From Palsa-504 sp963769715 (GTDB lineage Bacteria > Actinomycetota > Actinomycetes > Streptosporangiales > Streptosporangiaceae): DNA of 64,000 nucleotides. The position numbers and the translations under genes are program-made. The notes beneath the pieces are model-generated. The model was not told the DNA's origin. It made no database searches and saw only the letters and a program-made list of their open reading frames with translations. This document shows, piece by piece, positions 1 to 8,373 of the stretch; the first letter of the stretch is position 1; each line of letters opens with the position of its first letter. The stretch covers positions 372,001 to 436,000 of the forward strand of contig CAVYNE010000030.1 of assembly GCA_963769715.1 (NCBI GenBank). The letters run 5' to 3'.

Positions 1-1
1 C

Positions 2-3000
2 GCGCAGGTGACCTCGTCGGCGACCAGCCTGCTCAACATCTTCCGCGGAACGCAGGCCTGGGTCAGCTACCTGGTCGTGAACGGGCTGACCTGGTGGCCG
101 CTGGGGTTCCAACTCGCCACGGAGGTAGTGCCGATCCTGCTCACCGGACTGCTCGCCGCCCTGGGGCTGGCCGGGCTGGTCCACCGCAAGATCCCGGAAC
201 GCCGGTTCCTGCTGTGGTCCGTGCTGGCCGGCGTGGTCATCATCTCGGCCGGCTATGTGAGCAGCCTGGGCAACCCGCTGGAAGGCCCGCTCGTCAGCCT
301 GATCAACGGTCCGGCGTCCGCGTTCCGCAATCTATGGAAGTTCGACCCGATGATCCGCCTGCCGCTGGCGCTCGGGCTCGCGCACCTGCTGGCCGTGGCG
401 CGGCCGTCCCGGCAGCAGTCCGCACTGGCCGTGGCGACCGCGGCGGCCTTCGCCGGCCTCGCGGTGCCCGCCTTCGCGACCGGGCTGGGCAGCGCCGGTT
501 CGTTCAGCCAGGTCCCGTCCTACTGGGTGTCCGCGGCCGACTGGCTGACCGCGCATGCCGGGCACCAGGCCGTCCTGGTCGAGCCGGGCGCGCCCTTCGG
601 CCAGTACGTCTGGGGCAGCCCGATGGACGACGTGCTGCAGGCGCTCACCAACGTGGACTACGCGGAACGGAACCTGTCCGTCATCGGATCCGCGGGAAAC
701 GAGCGGCTGCTGACCACCATCGATCAGCGACTCGCCGCGGGCGACGGATCGGCCGGCCTGACCGGGGTGCTCGCGCGGATGGGCGTGAAGTACGTGGTCG
801 TCAGGAACGACCTGACCGGAACGGGCCAGAACGGAACGTGGCCGGCCAGGGTTAATCAGGCGCTCGCCACCTCGCCGGGAATGACCAAGGTGGCTCAGTT
901 CGGTCAGTTCGTGGGCAACTTCACGCCCGATGACGCCGTGACCAACTTCTCCGCGCCGTACCCCCCGGTGGAGATATTCAAGGTGGCCGGGGCGCTACCG
1001 GAGGCGACCGTCACACCGGCCGCCGGTGCCTTGCGGGTCTACGGCGGGCCCGAGTCCCTCCTGACGCTCGCCGACGAGGGCTTGCTCGGGCCGCGGCCCG
1101 TGCTCCTCAATGGCGACGGCGCGGGCCAGCCGGTCGCCGGGTCGGTGGTGACGGACTCGCTCCGCCGCCGGGTCAGGAACTTCGGCGAAGTCGACTCGTC
1201 TTATTCACCGACGCTGACCGGTACCCAGCCCGCGGTCACCTTCGACGCGACCGATGACTACACCGAGCCCGGCTGGGACAAGTACCAGGCCGTTGCGGAG
1301 TACACCGGTATCAAGAACGTGACCGCGTCCTCGTCCGCCGCTGACATCCAGGCCATCCCCAGCCAGTGGGCGAGCGGCTTGCTGCCCTTCGCCGCCGTCG
1401 ACGGGGACATGCGGACCAGGTGGGAATCGGGCAGCTGGACCGGGCCGGTGGGCCAGTGGATCCAGGTAGATTTCAATTCCCCGGTCGATCCAGGCACGAT
1501 CTTCGTGGCCTTCGACGACAGTTCCTCGCTCGGCCCGTCGGTCGCGCAAGTCCGGGTGTCGACCGCCACCGGTCAGGTCGACGACCCGGTCGCCGCTACC
1601 GGCGCCGCGCAGCCGCTCCGGGTCCCGGACGGGGCGTCTGGCTGGCTGCGGATCACGGTCACCGGCCTCAGCTCGCAGCCCCGCCCCGCTATTGGCACCC
1701 AGGTGAGCATGTACGACATCTCGGTACCGGGTGTCCGGGCCGGCCGGACGATAGCCGCCCCTTCGGTTCCTGGTGGTGACCCTTCGGCGGTAGTGCTGGC
1801 TAAGGATGAGCCACAGCCATCCGGCTGCATGCTCACCTCGATGCGCTGGGTCTGCTCGCCTGACCTGACCGCGCCGACAGAAGAGCAGTTCGGTTTCGAC
1901 CACTCATTCACCGAACCTGCCCCCGAACAGGCCACGCTCCGCGGCTCCGCCATCCTGGAGGACCCGGCGCTGGCCGACAGGTTCGTGCGGCTCAGCCCGG
2001 CTCAGGCGCGGGTAACGGCGTCCTCCACGTACACCGGCGATCCGCAGGACCAGGCCTTGTCGGCCTTCGACGGCAACCCCGCGACGGCATGGGTCGCCGG
2101 CGCCACCGACGCGCATCCCACGCTGTCGATCCAGTGGGGCTACCGGCGGACCATCAGCAAGCTGACGATTGCGCGACCACCGGGTGCGTCGGGCCTGCTC
2201 CAGGTGCTGATCACCGGGTCAGACGGCCAGGTGCGCGGCGCCCTGCTAGATGCCAGCGGAGTGGTGAGGTTCGCGCCGATGCGGACGACCGGGCTGAAAT
2301 TCAACTTCTCCCAGGTCCAGGTGCCGCTGCAGATCAGCGACGTGACCATCCCCGGAGTGCCGTTCGTCGGTCCGCCGTCGGGGACATTCCGGCTGCAGTG
2401 CGGTCTCGGGCCGTTGATCGAGCTGAACGGCCAGGTGGTGCGGACGCGTGTGTCCGGCACTTTCGCCAGCCTGCTCACCGGCCGGCCCGTGCGGTTCACC
2501 GCATGCTCCTCGGTCACGCTCGCCGGGGGCGGCAACCGCGTGGTCGAGCCCGCGACCGACGCCTTCTCGGTGCAGAATCTGGTGGTTGACGGGGGACTGC
2601 CCGCCGTCACCGCTGCGTCCGCACCGCAGGCCGCTGGCGTCGTGTCGTGGACATCGACGTCCCGGGTGCTGCGGGTCAGCGCCGCGACGGCCTCCTACTT
2701 GGTCGTAAACGAGAACTTCAACGCGGGGTGGCGAGCGGTCATCGACCGCAGGCAGCTGCAGGCGGTCCGGCTCGACGGGTGGAAGCAGGGGTGGCTGCTT
2801 CCGGCTGGTACCAGCGGCCTCGTGCACCTGACGTACCAGCCTGGCCAGTGGTACCGCACCGCCGTCGTGGCCGGACTGGCGGCCATTGTCCTGATCCTGC
2901 TCGTCGCCGTGTGGCCCTGGCCCGTTCCGCTGCCCCGGCGCAGTCGGCCCGCGCGCCCGTCGCGGAGCGTGCGGGCCCCGCGCGTGCGGCGATTCGCCCG

Positions 3001-3445
3001 GATGGCCTCGCCGGCCTTGGTGCTGACCGGACTGGTGGTCACCGGCCTGTGGCTGGGCGGATATCCCGGTGCGGTCATCGTGCCCGCGGCCACGTGCTTG
3101 TTCCTCGTTTCGAACGCCGACTTCCTGATCTTGGCTGATGGCCGCTCCGCCCTGGGCCGGCTCTGGCGGCCACGGGTGCTGGCTAGCCTGCTGCTCGCCG
3201 CGTCGATCTGCGGCGCTGCGGGCGAGCACGCATCGCAGGCCGGTAACTCAGGCTTGGTCGTCGCCGCGCTGCTGACCGGGGTTCCCCAGATCATCGGCCT
3301 GATCGTCGTCGGGCGCCTGGCGGCCGCCCTCATCCTTTCGTTACCTGGGCCGCGTGACACCGGCAGCCGCACCCACGGCCGACCCCTAGCCCTTGCGACA
3401 GGAACTTGTTACAGTTCTCACCATGTTACTGAGCGGTTACTATAA
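2..3445 (+). CDS. aftD: Alpha-(1->3)-arabinofuranosyltransferase AftD-like protein, C-terminal part (5' end outside window)
   Basis: The frame is open from the window edge, so this is the C-terminal ~1,147 residues of a larger membrane protein. AftD adds alpha-(1->3) arabinofuranose branches to cell-wall arabinan outside the membrane, using a decaprenyl-phosphoarabinose donor. Visible here are the end of a multi-spanning N-terminal part, two discoidin/F5-8C-like carbohydrate-binding stretches (around 'AVDGDMRTRWESGSWTGPVG' near residue 460 and 'SAFDGNPATAWVAGATD' near 685), and several hydrophobic helices from about residue 950 on. AftD of M. tuberculosis is about 1,400 aa, so a few hundred residues are missing. 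The DUF2613-like gene downstream supports the call. The last ~40 residues look unconserved, and a KstR-like site and a -10 box lie inside this 3' end. The catalytic N-terminus cannot be checked. Confidence 0.82.
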   Translation, partial: AQVTSSATSLLNIFRGTQAWVSYLVVNGLTWWPLGFQLATEVVPILLTGLLAALGLAGLVHRKIPERRFLLWSVLAGVVIISAGYVSSLGNPLEGPLVSLINGPASAFRNLWKFDPMIRLPLALGLAHLLAVARPSRQQSALAVATAAAFAGLAVPAFATGLGSAGSFSQVPSYWVSAADWLTAHAGHQAVLVEPGAPFGQYVWGSPMDDVLQALTNVDYAERNLSVIGSAGNERLLTTIDQRLAAGDGSAGLTGVLARMGVKYVVVRNDLTGTGQNGTWPARVNQALATSPGMTKVAQFGQFVGNFTPDDAVTNFSAPYPPVEIFKVAGALPEATVTPAAGALRVYGGPESLLTLADEGLLGPRPVLLNGDGAGQPVAGSVVTDSLRRRVRNFGEVDSSYSPTLTGTQPAVTFDATDDYTEPGWDKYQAVAEYTGIKNVTASSSAADIQAIPSQWASGLLPFAAVDGDMRTRWESGSWTGPVGQWIQVDFNSPVDPGTIFVAFDDSSSLGPSVAQVRVSTATGQVDDPVAATGAAQPLRVPDGASGWLRITVTGLSSQPRPAIGTQVSMYDISVPGVRAGRTIAAPSVPGGDPSAVVLAKDEPQPSGCMLTSMRWVCSPDLTAPTEEQFGFDHSFTEPAPEQATLRGSAILEDPALADRFVRLSPAQARVTASSTYTGDPQDQALSAFDGNPATAWVAGATDAHPTLSIQWGYRRTISKLTIARPPGASGLLQVLITGSDGQVRGALLDASGVVRFAPMRTTGLKFNFSQVQVPLQISDVTIPGVPFVGPPSGTFRLQCGLGPLIELNGQVVRTRVSGTFASLLTGRPVRFTACSSVTLAGGGNRVVEPATDAFSVQNLVVDGGLPAVTAASAPQAAGVVSWTSTSRVLRVSAATASYLVVNENFNAGWRAVIDRRQLQAVRLDGWKQGWLLPAGTSGLVHLTYQPGQWYRTAVVAGLAAIVLILLVAVWPWPVPLPRRSRPARPSRSVRAPRVRRFARMASPALVLTGLVVTGLWLGGYPGAVIVPAATCLFLVSNADFLILADGRSALGRLWRPRVLASLLLAASICGAAGEHASQAGNSGLVVAALLTGVPQIIGLIVVGRLAAALILSLPGPRDTGSRTHGRPLALATGTCYSSHHVTERLL
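3400..3413. promoter_or_regulatory. KstR-like operator (one outer base off consensus)
   Basis: AGGAACTTGTTACA fits TnnAACnnGTTnnA except for the first base. The core GAACTTGTTACAGTT is identical to the site at 4542. It lies in the last codons of aftD, about 90 bp before the DUF2613-like start. It is weaker than the other sites and would need binding data. Confidence 0.45.
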
Positions 3446-3446
3446 T
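3441..3446 (+). promoter_or_regulatory. Putative -10 box before the DUF2613-like gene
   Basis: A perfect TATAAT, in the context TACTATAAT, overlaps the aftD stop and lies about 60 bp upstream of the small gene's ATG. No good -35 box is seen at normal spacing. The KstR-like site ends 27 bp upstream. Confidence 0.4.
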
Positions 3447-3504
3447 TCAGCTACTCTCCAGGACAGCACGCCCCCGAAGAGCAGGCCCTCGAAGGAGGAG
3501 CGCA

Positions 3505-3642
3505 ATGATGCGTTTGATCATCGCAGTCGTCGTGGGCGTCGTGATCGCCGTCGGGGCGGTCGCGGTCGTGGGGAGCGTGCTGTCCCACGCGGCTAACGGC
3601 ACACCAAGCAACGCCTCGCTCTATCAGTACGGCACCCGCTGA
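3505..3642 (+). CDS. Small secreted/membrane protein, DUF2613-like (45 aa)
   Basis: The start is set by a strong Shine-Dalgarno (GGAGGAG at 3494-3500) before ATGATG. The product is MMRL, then a Val/Ala/Gly/Ile hydrophobic helix over residues 5-26, then a short polar tail ending LYQYGTR. Layout, length and the C-terminal YG-x-R resemble the actinobacterial DUF2613 'small secreted protein' family, whose M. tuberculosis member (Rv0236A) also sits beside aftD. Function is unknown; the neighbourhood suggests an envelope role. It is short enough to be missed by default gene calling. It lies 15 bp before the glycosyltransferase start and is probably cotranscribed with it. Confidence 0.75.
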   Translation: MMRLIIAVVVGVVIAVGAVAVVGSVLSHAANGTPSNASLYQYGTR

Positions 3643-3657
3643 CGGCGACGCCGCGCA

Positions 3658-4521
3658 GTGGCGACCACGCGGCCGGTCACCGGGCCAACCACCGGGCCGG
3701 CATCATTCGAGATCGTCGTGCCGGCCCGCAACGAGGCGGACCGCCTCCCCGAGGGGCTGGCGGCGCTGTGCCGCAAGGCCGCGACGCTTCCGTTGCGCAC
3801 CGCCATTCTCGTCGTGGACAGCGCGAGTACCGACGAGACCGGCCACATCGTCCGTAACTGGTCCGCGGGCCCGGTGCCGGTGCGGCTGCTGCGCTGTCGG
3901 CAACCGGGCAAGGGGATCGCGGTCCGGGCCGGGCTGCTGGCCACCAGGGCGCCCTTCGTGGGATATTGCGACGCCGATATGGCCACCGACTTGGGCGCCA
4001 TGGACACCGTGCTGCGGCTGCTCGTGGCCGGATATGGCGCGGTCATCGGGTCGCGTGCGCACCAGGCCTCGGTGGTCGAGGACCGGCGCAGCCCGGCGCG
4101 CAAGGTGGGCGCCACGGTGTTCCGCACGCTGGCCCGCGGGATCGTCCCCGGCGTCACCGACACCCAGTGCGGGTTCAAGTTCTTCTCCGGGCCGCTGGCC
4201 AGGACCGCCGCCCTGCAGCTGCGCACGGCCGGCTTCGCCTTCGACATCGAGCTGATAGCGAACTGCCTGCGGCTGGGCGCGACGTTGACCGAGATCCCGG
4301 TCCGCTGGCGGGACGTGCCGGGCTCCACGTTCTCGGTACGGCGGCATTCCGCGTCCGCGTTCCGCGACATGGCCTCGATCTGGCTGCGGTCGAGGATCCC
4401 GGGCGGCGGACAACTGCCAGCCGGCGGACAACTGCCAGCCGGCCGAGATCTGCCGCTCACCCGCCACGAACCGCCGTCGGCCGACCTGGGGCGACTCGCG
4501 GCCGGAGCCACCACGACGTGA
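3658..4521 (+). CDS. Family 2 glycosyltransferase (dolichyl-phosphate glucosyltransferase-like)
   Basis: A 287-aa GT-A glycosyltransferase with a GTG start. Family features are the N-terminal 'EIVVPARNEADRLPEGL', 'VVDSASTDET', the metal/nucleotide DxD at about Asp105-Asp107 (YCDADMATD), and 'TDTQCGFKFFSG', typical of DPG/DPM-synthase-like enzymes that load a sugar onto a polyprenyl phosphate. No C-terminal membrane helices are seen, so it probably acts on the cytoplasmic face. Next to aftD it plausibly makes or uses a lipid-linked sugar for the envelope; the donor cannot be read from sequence. A perfect 18-bp tandem repeat near the 3' end (4405-4440) duplicates 'GGQLPA' in the tail, outside the conserved domain. 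Confidence 0.85.
   Translation: MATTRPVTGPTTGPASFEIVVPARNEADRLPEGLAALCRKAATLPLRTAILVVDSASTDETGHIVRNWSAGPVPVRLLRCRQPGKGIAVRAGLLATRAPFVGYCDADMATDLGAMDTVLRLLVAGYGAVIGSRAHQASVVEDRRSPARKVGATVFRTLARGIVPGVTDTQCGFKFFSGPLARTAALQLRTAGFAFDIELIANCLRLGATLTEIPVRWRDVPGSTFSVRRHSASAFRDMASIWLRSRIPGGGQLPAGGQLPAGRDLPLTRHEPPSADLGRLAAGATTT
4405..4440 (+). repeat. Two perfect 18-bp tandem copies inside the GT2 gene
   Basis: Unit ggcggacaactgccagcc at 4405-4422 and 4423-4440. It is in frame and duplicates six residues of the C-terminal tail. Confidence 0.9.
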
Positions 4522-4541
4522 TCGCGCCTAGCCGCCTGAAG

Positions 4542-4555
4542 TAGAACTTGTTACA
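4542..4555. promoter_or_regulatory. KstR-type operator upstream of the DUF3068 gene
   Basis: TAGAACTTGTTACA matches the published KstR pattern TnnAACnnGTTnnA at every fixed position. It lies 84 bp before the DUF3068 start in the only gap between that gene and the glycosyltransferase. Confidence 0.68.
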
Positions 4556-4638
4556 GTTACGTGTCTAGACCCGCAGGTCGTTTGGTGGGAGGGTGGCGGA
4601 AGCTACTCAGAGGTAACTTGCCGTTTCCAGGAGGAACG

Positions 4639-5733
4639 ATGCGTCGTGTCATCGGACTCATACTGACCGGAGCGGGCACGTTTCTCATCGTGTGCGCGGT
4701 GCTCTTGCCCACCTGGGTCAGCAGCCAGGTCATCAAGTTCCCGCTGAATGAGTTCGAGACCGCCACGCTGGCCGCCAGCAACGCCTCGTACTTCAGCCCG
4801 AGCGCGCTGACCGAGAAGACCGGCGTCAGCCTGCAGGCCACCTACACGATCAAGGGCGACGGGGCCGCGGGCAACTCCTCGACCGCCGTATGGGACGAGT
4901 ACAGCTACGCCTACGACCTCACCAACCGGCAGCCGGTCCAGCAGATGACGCGCAGGTTCGCGTTCGACCGGCGTACCGCCCTGCTCGTCATGTGCTGCGG
5001 CGCGAACGTCAACGGCGACTCGTCGATCGACCAGCGGGGTTACCTCGGGTACGTGTTCCCGATCGGCACCCAGAAGCAGACCTACGACGTCTTCGACACC
5101 ACGCTGAACAAGCCGGAGCCGTTCGTGTACTCGGGGACGACGGACGTGCATGGCATCGGTGCCTACGAGTTCGTGGAGAACGTCGCTCCGGTGCAGGTCG
5201 GCACCCAGACGCTACCCGGCTCGCTCGTCGGGCTGAGCGCGGCCTCGGTCACGCTGCCCGAGTACTACCAGATACACCTGATCTACTACGTGGACCCGGC
5301 CACCGGGGCGCTGATCGACGTCAACGAGCACCAGACCACGTCCCTGCGCAACCCCGCCACCGGCGCCCAGGCCCTGCTGCTCTTCGACGCCGACCTGATC
5401 GCGACGCCGGCCAGCGTCACCAGTATCGTGGCGCTCGACACCAGCGGGCGGAACAAGCTCAACCTGATCGAGACCATCCTGCCCCTGGTGTTCGGGATCG
5501 TCGGCGCCGTGGCGCTTGTCGCCGGGATCCTGCTCGCCCGTAAGCCGCGCGAGGACATCGCGGCCGAACCCGCCGGCACGTCACCCGCGTCCGCCGCCGA
5601 CGCCGCGCCAGCAACCGAGCACGCCGAGGCGCCAACCGAGGCGTCGGCCGGCGTCCCCGCCAACGCCTCGGCCGAGGCGCCGGCCGAGCGTTCCATAGTG
5701 CCCGGCCTGGACGGCGAGTCGCCGGCCAGGTAA
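4639..5733 (+). CDS. DUF3068 (PorA-like) envelope protein
   Basis: The 364-aa start is fixed by AGGAGG (4629-4634) five bases before ATG; the frame is open further upstream but without a site. The protein has an N-terminal signal/anchor (residues ~3-22), a ~250-aa extracytoplasmic domain with the DUF3068 pattern (YDLTNR, 'CCGANVNGDSSIDQRGYLG', Y-x-V-F-P-I-G-T), a second transmembrane helix (~280-305) and an Ala/Glu/Pro-rich tail. DUF3068 proteins are known only as actinobacterial envelope proteins, sometimes labelled PorA family; no biochemical role is established. A KstR-type site in its leader suggests regulation with steroid genes. Confidence 0.82.
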   Translation: MRRVIGLILTGAGTFLIVCAVLLPTWVSSQVIKFPLNEFETATLAASNASYFSPSALTEKTGVSLQATYTIKGDGAAGNSSTAVWDEYSYAYDLTNRQPVQQMTRRFAFDRRTALLVMCCGANVNGDSSIDQRGYLGYVFPIGTQKQTYDVFDTTLNKPEPFVYSGTTDVHGIGAYEFVENVAPVQVGTQTLPGSLVGLSAASVTLPEYYQIHLIYYVDPATGALIDVNEHQTTSLRNPATGAQALLLFDADLIATPASVTSIVALDTSGRNKLNLIETILPLVFGIVGAVALVAGILLARKPREDIAAEPAGTSPASAADAAPATEHAEAPTEASAGVPANASAEAPAERSIVPGLDGESPAR

Positions 5734-5751
5734 GGACCGGCCGAGCGAGCT

Positions 5752-6369
5752 TCAGCGCAGCAGCAGGCGGGCGGCGAGCTCGAGGTGACTGCTCACGTCA
5801 TCCGCCGACGCCCGCCTGGTCACCCAGGCGACCAGGTTCGACAGCCACACGTCGCCGATCACGCGCGCGATGGCGATGTCGTCGGCGGAGGGCTCGCCCT
5901 CGTGCATGGCCCGGGTGAACATGCGCTCCATCTGCCGGGCGACCGTGTTCACCTCGGCCGCCGCGCTCGGGTCGGCGAACATGAACGCCCGGGTCATCGC
6001 CTCGGTGAGCATCGGCTCGCGCTGCATGTTCTGGGTGACCCGGGACAGCACATACAGGATGCGATCGTAGGGTGTCTCGCCGGGGAAGGGCCGGCGGTCG
6101 AGCTTGTCCTGCGTCCGCTCGAGCTCCAGGGTCAGCGCGGACACCAGCAGGTGGATCTTGGACGGGAAGTACCGGTACAGCGTCCCGAGCGCCACGTCGG
6201 CGCGTTCGGCCACGGTCCGCATCTGCACCGCGTCGTAGCCGCCCTTGGACGCCAGCATCAGCGTGGCGTCCAGGATCCGCTTGCGCCGCTCGCGCTGAGC
6301 CGCCGAACCGAACTCGGCGTCGCCGGCCACGCTCAGCGTGTCGGTAGTACGTGTTCTCGTGGGTGGCAT
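5752..6369 (-). CDS. kstR: TetR-family repressor KstR
   Basis: A 205-aa TetR regulator. As I recall the M. tuberculosis KstR sequence, it matches closely, especially in the DNA-binding part ('RKRILDAT', 'SKGGYDAVQMRTVAERADVA', 'GTLYRYFPSK' at ~29-71) and in ligand-domain stretches 'LTEAMTRAFMFAD', 'DVWLSNLVAWVTRRAS'. KstR represses cholesterol catabolism genes and is released by 3-oxo-4-cholestenoyl-CoA-type intermediates. The start has GAGGGA at proper spacing. The gene is divergent from a fadE34-like gene across an operator, the same arrangement as Rv3574/Rv3573c, so autoregulation is likely. It converges on the DUF3068 gene with an 18-bp gap. Confidence 0.93.
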   Translation of the reverse strand: MPPTRTRTTDTLSVAGDAEFGSAAQRERRKRILDATLMLASKGGYDAVQMRTVAERADVALGTLYRYFPSKIHLLVSALTLELERTQDKLDRRPFPGETPYDRILYVLSRVTQNMQREPMLTEAMTRAFMFADPSAAAEVNTVARQMERMFTRAMHEGEPSADDIAIARVIGDVWLSNLVAWVTRRASADDVSSHLELAARLLLR

Positions 6370-6452
6370 ATGGGTCCCTCACCGTGTCCGTCCGCATCAA
6401 GCCTACCAAGCGCACCGCCGGTGATTACTCACGCAGCCTGGCCGCCCACAGG

Positions 6453-6466
6453 TGGAACGTGTTCTA
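6453..6466. promoter_or_regulatory. KstR operator between kstR and chsE3
   Basis: TGGAACGTGTTCTA matches TnnAACnnGTTnnA fully. It lies 30 bp before the chsE3 GTG start and 83 bp from the kstR ATG, so it can control both. Confidence 0.85.
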
Positions 6467-6495
6467 ATTCTGACTATACGAACGAGAGGAAAATC

Positions 6496-8373
6496 GTGCC
6501 GATCGCGATGACGCGGGAGCAGCAGGCCCTGCAGGCGTCCCTCCGCGACTGGGCCAAGCGCACCAACCCCATCGCCCTCGCCCGCCAGGGGGCCAGCACC
6601 GCGCTGCCCGCCGATCTGGCCGACCTCGGTGTCTTCGCCATCCCCATGGACGGCGGCACGGTGACCGACCTGGCCGCCGCGCTCGAGCAGCTGGCCGGCG
6701 CCCTGGCCCCCGGCCCGGTGCTCCCCACCGCGCTGGCCAGCCTCCTGCTCGCCGGTTCCGGCCAGGACAAACTCCTCCCGGCGCTCGCGCAGGCCCAGGC
6801 CACCGCGTGCGTCGCGATCGCCCCCGGCACGCTGACCGGGACCCGCCAGGCGGACGGCGCGCTGCGGGTCATCGGCGAGACCGGCCCCGTGCTGTGGGCC
6901 GCCGGCCACCTGCTCGCCCCCGCCGACGATGGCGCCGGCGGCGACGTGTGGTTCCTGCTCGAGGCGGGCCAGCCCGGTGTCACCGTCGAAAACCTCGCTC
7001 CGCTCGACTTCTCCCGCGAGCTGGCCACCGTCCGGCTCGGCCACGTGGTCATCCCGCCGGAGAACCTCCTGCCGGGCCTGCGCACCGAAAGCGTCCGCGA
7101 CCTGGCGGCCACCCTGTACGCAGCCGAAGCCGCCGGGGTGGCCGCCTGGTGCAGCGGCACGGCCGCCGACTACGCGAAGACCCGCCACCAGTTCGGCCGC
7201 CCGATCGGTGAGTTCCAGGCGGTCAAGCACCTGTGCGCCACCATGGCCTGCCGGGCCGAACGCGCCGCCGCCCTGGCCTGGGACGCCGCCCGCGCCGCCG
7301 ACGAGTCGCCGGCCGATCATCCGCTGGCGGCCGCGGCCGCCGCCGCGCTGGCGCTGGACGACGCGGTGGACAACGCGAAGGACTGCATCCAGGTGCTGGG
7401 CGGCATCGGCTTCACCTGGGAGCACGACGCCCACCTGTACCTGCGCCGGGCGCTCGCGCTGCGCCAGCTGCTAGGCGGCAGCCCCGGCTGGCGCACCCGC
7501 GCCGCGCAGCTCGCCACCGCCGCGCCCCGAAGCGTCCCGACCGCCCAGCCCGGGCTAACAACAACAGCCATCGGCGCCTGGGCCGGCCCGGCGATCGCCC
7601 GATACGGCACCGAGGCGCAACGGGAACGCTTCGGTGGCCCGACGCAGCGCGGCGAGATCATCTGGTGCCAGCTGTTCAGCGAGCCCGAGGCCGGCTCGGA
7701 CCTGGCCTCGCTGCGGACCAGGGCGGAGCGCGCCGACGGGGGCTGGCGCCTGACCGGCCAGAAGGTGTGGACGTCCCTGGCTCGCGAGGCGGACTGGGCG
7801 ATCGGCCTGGCCCGCACCGACCCGGACGTGCCCAAACACCAGGGCATCACGTTCTTCCTGGTGAACATGCACGCTCCCGGCATCGACATCCGCCCGCTGC
7901 GCGAGATCACCGGCCGCGCGGTGTTCAACGAGGTCTTCCTCGACGACGTGTTCGTGCCGGACGACTGCGTGCTGGGGGCCCCCGGCGACGGCTGGCGGGT
8001 CGCGATGTCCACGCTGGCCACCGAGCGGGTGGCCATGGGCTCCGGACCGGACGAGGCGGTGCGCAAGCTGCTGGCCGCGGGCGCCGCGGTCAACCCGGAT
8101 TATGCCGAACGGACCGGCGTGCACGTGGCGACCGGCCAGGCCGTCGCCCTGCTCGAACGGCGCGGCGCGCACCCGGCGATCCGCAAGCTGATCGGCACCG
8201 CGCATCGCCAGGCGGTCGCCGAGTCCACCCTGGAGCTGCTTGGCCCGGCCGGCGCCGCCGAAGGTGAGGCCAGCTACGAGTTCCTGCTCACCCGGTGCCT
8301 GTCCATCGCCGGCGGCACCACGCAGATCCTGCTGAACCAGGTCGCCGAGCGCGTCCTCGGCCTGCCCCGCTGA
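6496..8373 (+). CDS. chsE3: Fused acyl-CoA dehydrogenase, FadE34/ChsE3-like
   Basis: A 625-aa tandem acyl-CoA dehydrogenase. The GTG at 6496 follows GAGAGGA; an ATG at 6508 is an alternative. The N-terminal unit ends with 'TRHQFGRPIGEFQAVKHL' (~228-246) and 'LGGIGFTWEHDAHLYLRRA'. The second unit has the FAD/substrate segment 'WCQLFSEPEAGSDL' (~389) and the C-terminal 'IAGGTTQILLNQVAERVLGL'. FadE34 of M. tuberculosis (711 aa) dehydrogenates steroid side-chain CoA esters. This one is ~85 aa shorter: the second unit starts directly in the middle domain with little of its N-terminal helical domain. The position divergent from kstR supports the call. It overlaps the next start by one base (TGATG). 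Confidence 0.85.
   Translation: MPIAMTREQQALQASLRDWAKRTNPIALARQGASTALPADLADLGVFAIPMDGGTVTDLAAALEQLAGALAPGPVLPTALASLLLAGSGQDKLLPALAQAQATACVAIAPGTLTGTRQADGALRVIGETGPVLWAAGHLLAPADDGAGGDVWFLLEAGQPGVTVENLAPLDFSRELATVRLGHVVIPPENLLPGLRTESVRDLAATLYAAEAAGVAAWCSGTAADYAKTRHQFGRPIGEFQAVKHLCATMACRAERAAALAWDAARAADESPADHPLAAAAAAALALDDAVDNAKDCIQVLGGIGFTWEHDAHLYLRRALALRQLLGGSPGWRTRAAQLATAAPRSVPTAQPGLTTTAIGAWAGPAIARYGTEAQRERFGGPTQRGEIIWCQLFSEPEAGSDLASLRTRAERADGGWRLTGQKVWTSLAREADWAIGLARTDPDVPKHQGITFFLVNMHAPGIDIRPLREITGRAVFNEVFLDDVFVPDDCVLGAPGDGWRVAMSTLATERVAMGSGPDEAVRKLLAAGAAVNPDYAERTGVHVATGQAVALLERRGAHPAIRKLIGTAHRQAVAESTLELLGPAGAAEGEASYEFLLTRCLSIAGGTTQILLNQVAERVLGLPR

Noticed and set aside
1205..3372. Several minus-strand frames opposite aftD
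   Set aside because: High GC content leaves few stops; no family motifs or ribosome sites.
5785..6495. Long N-terminal extension of the chsE3 frame
   Set aside because: It lies antisense to kstR and across the operator; the ribosome site and homology start at 6496.
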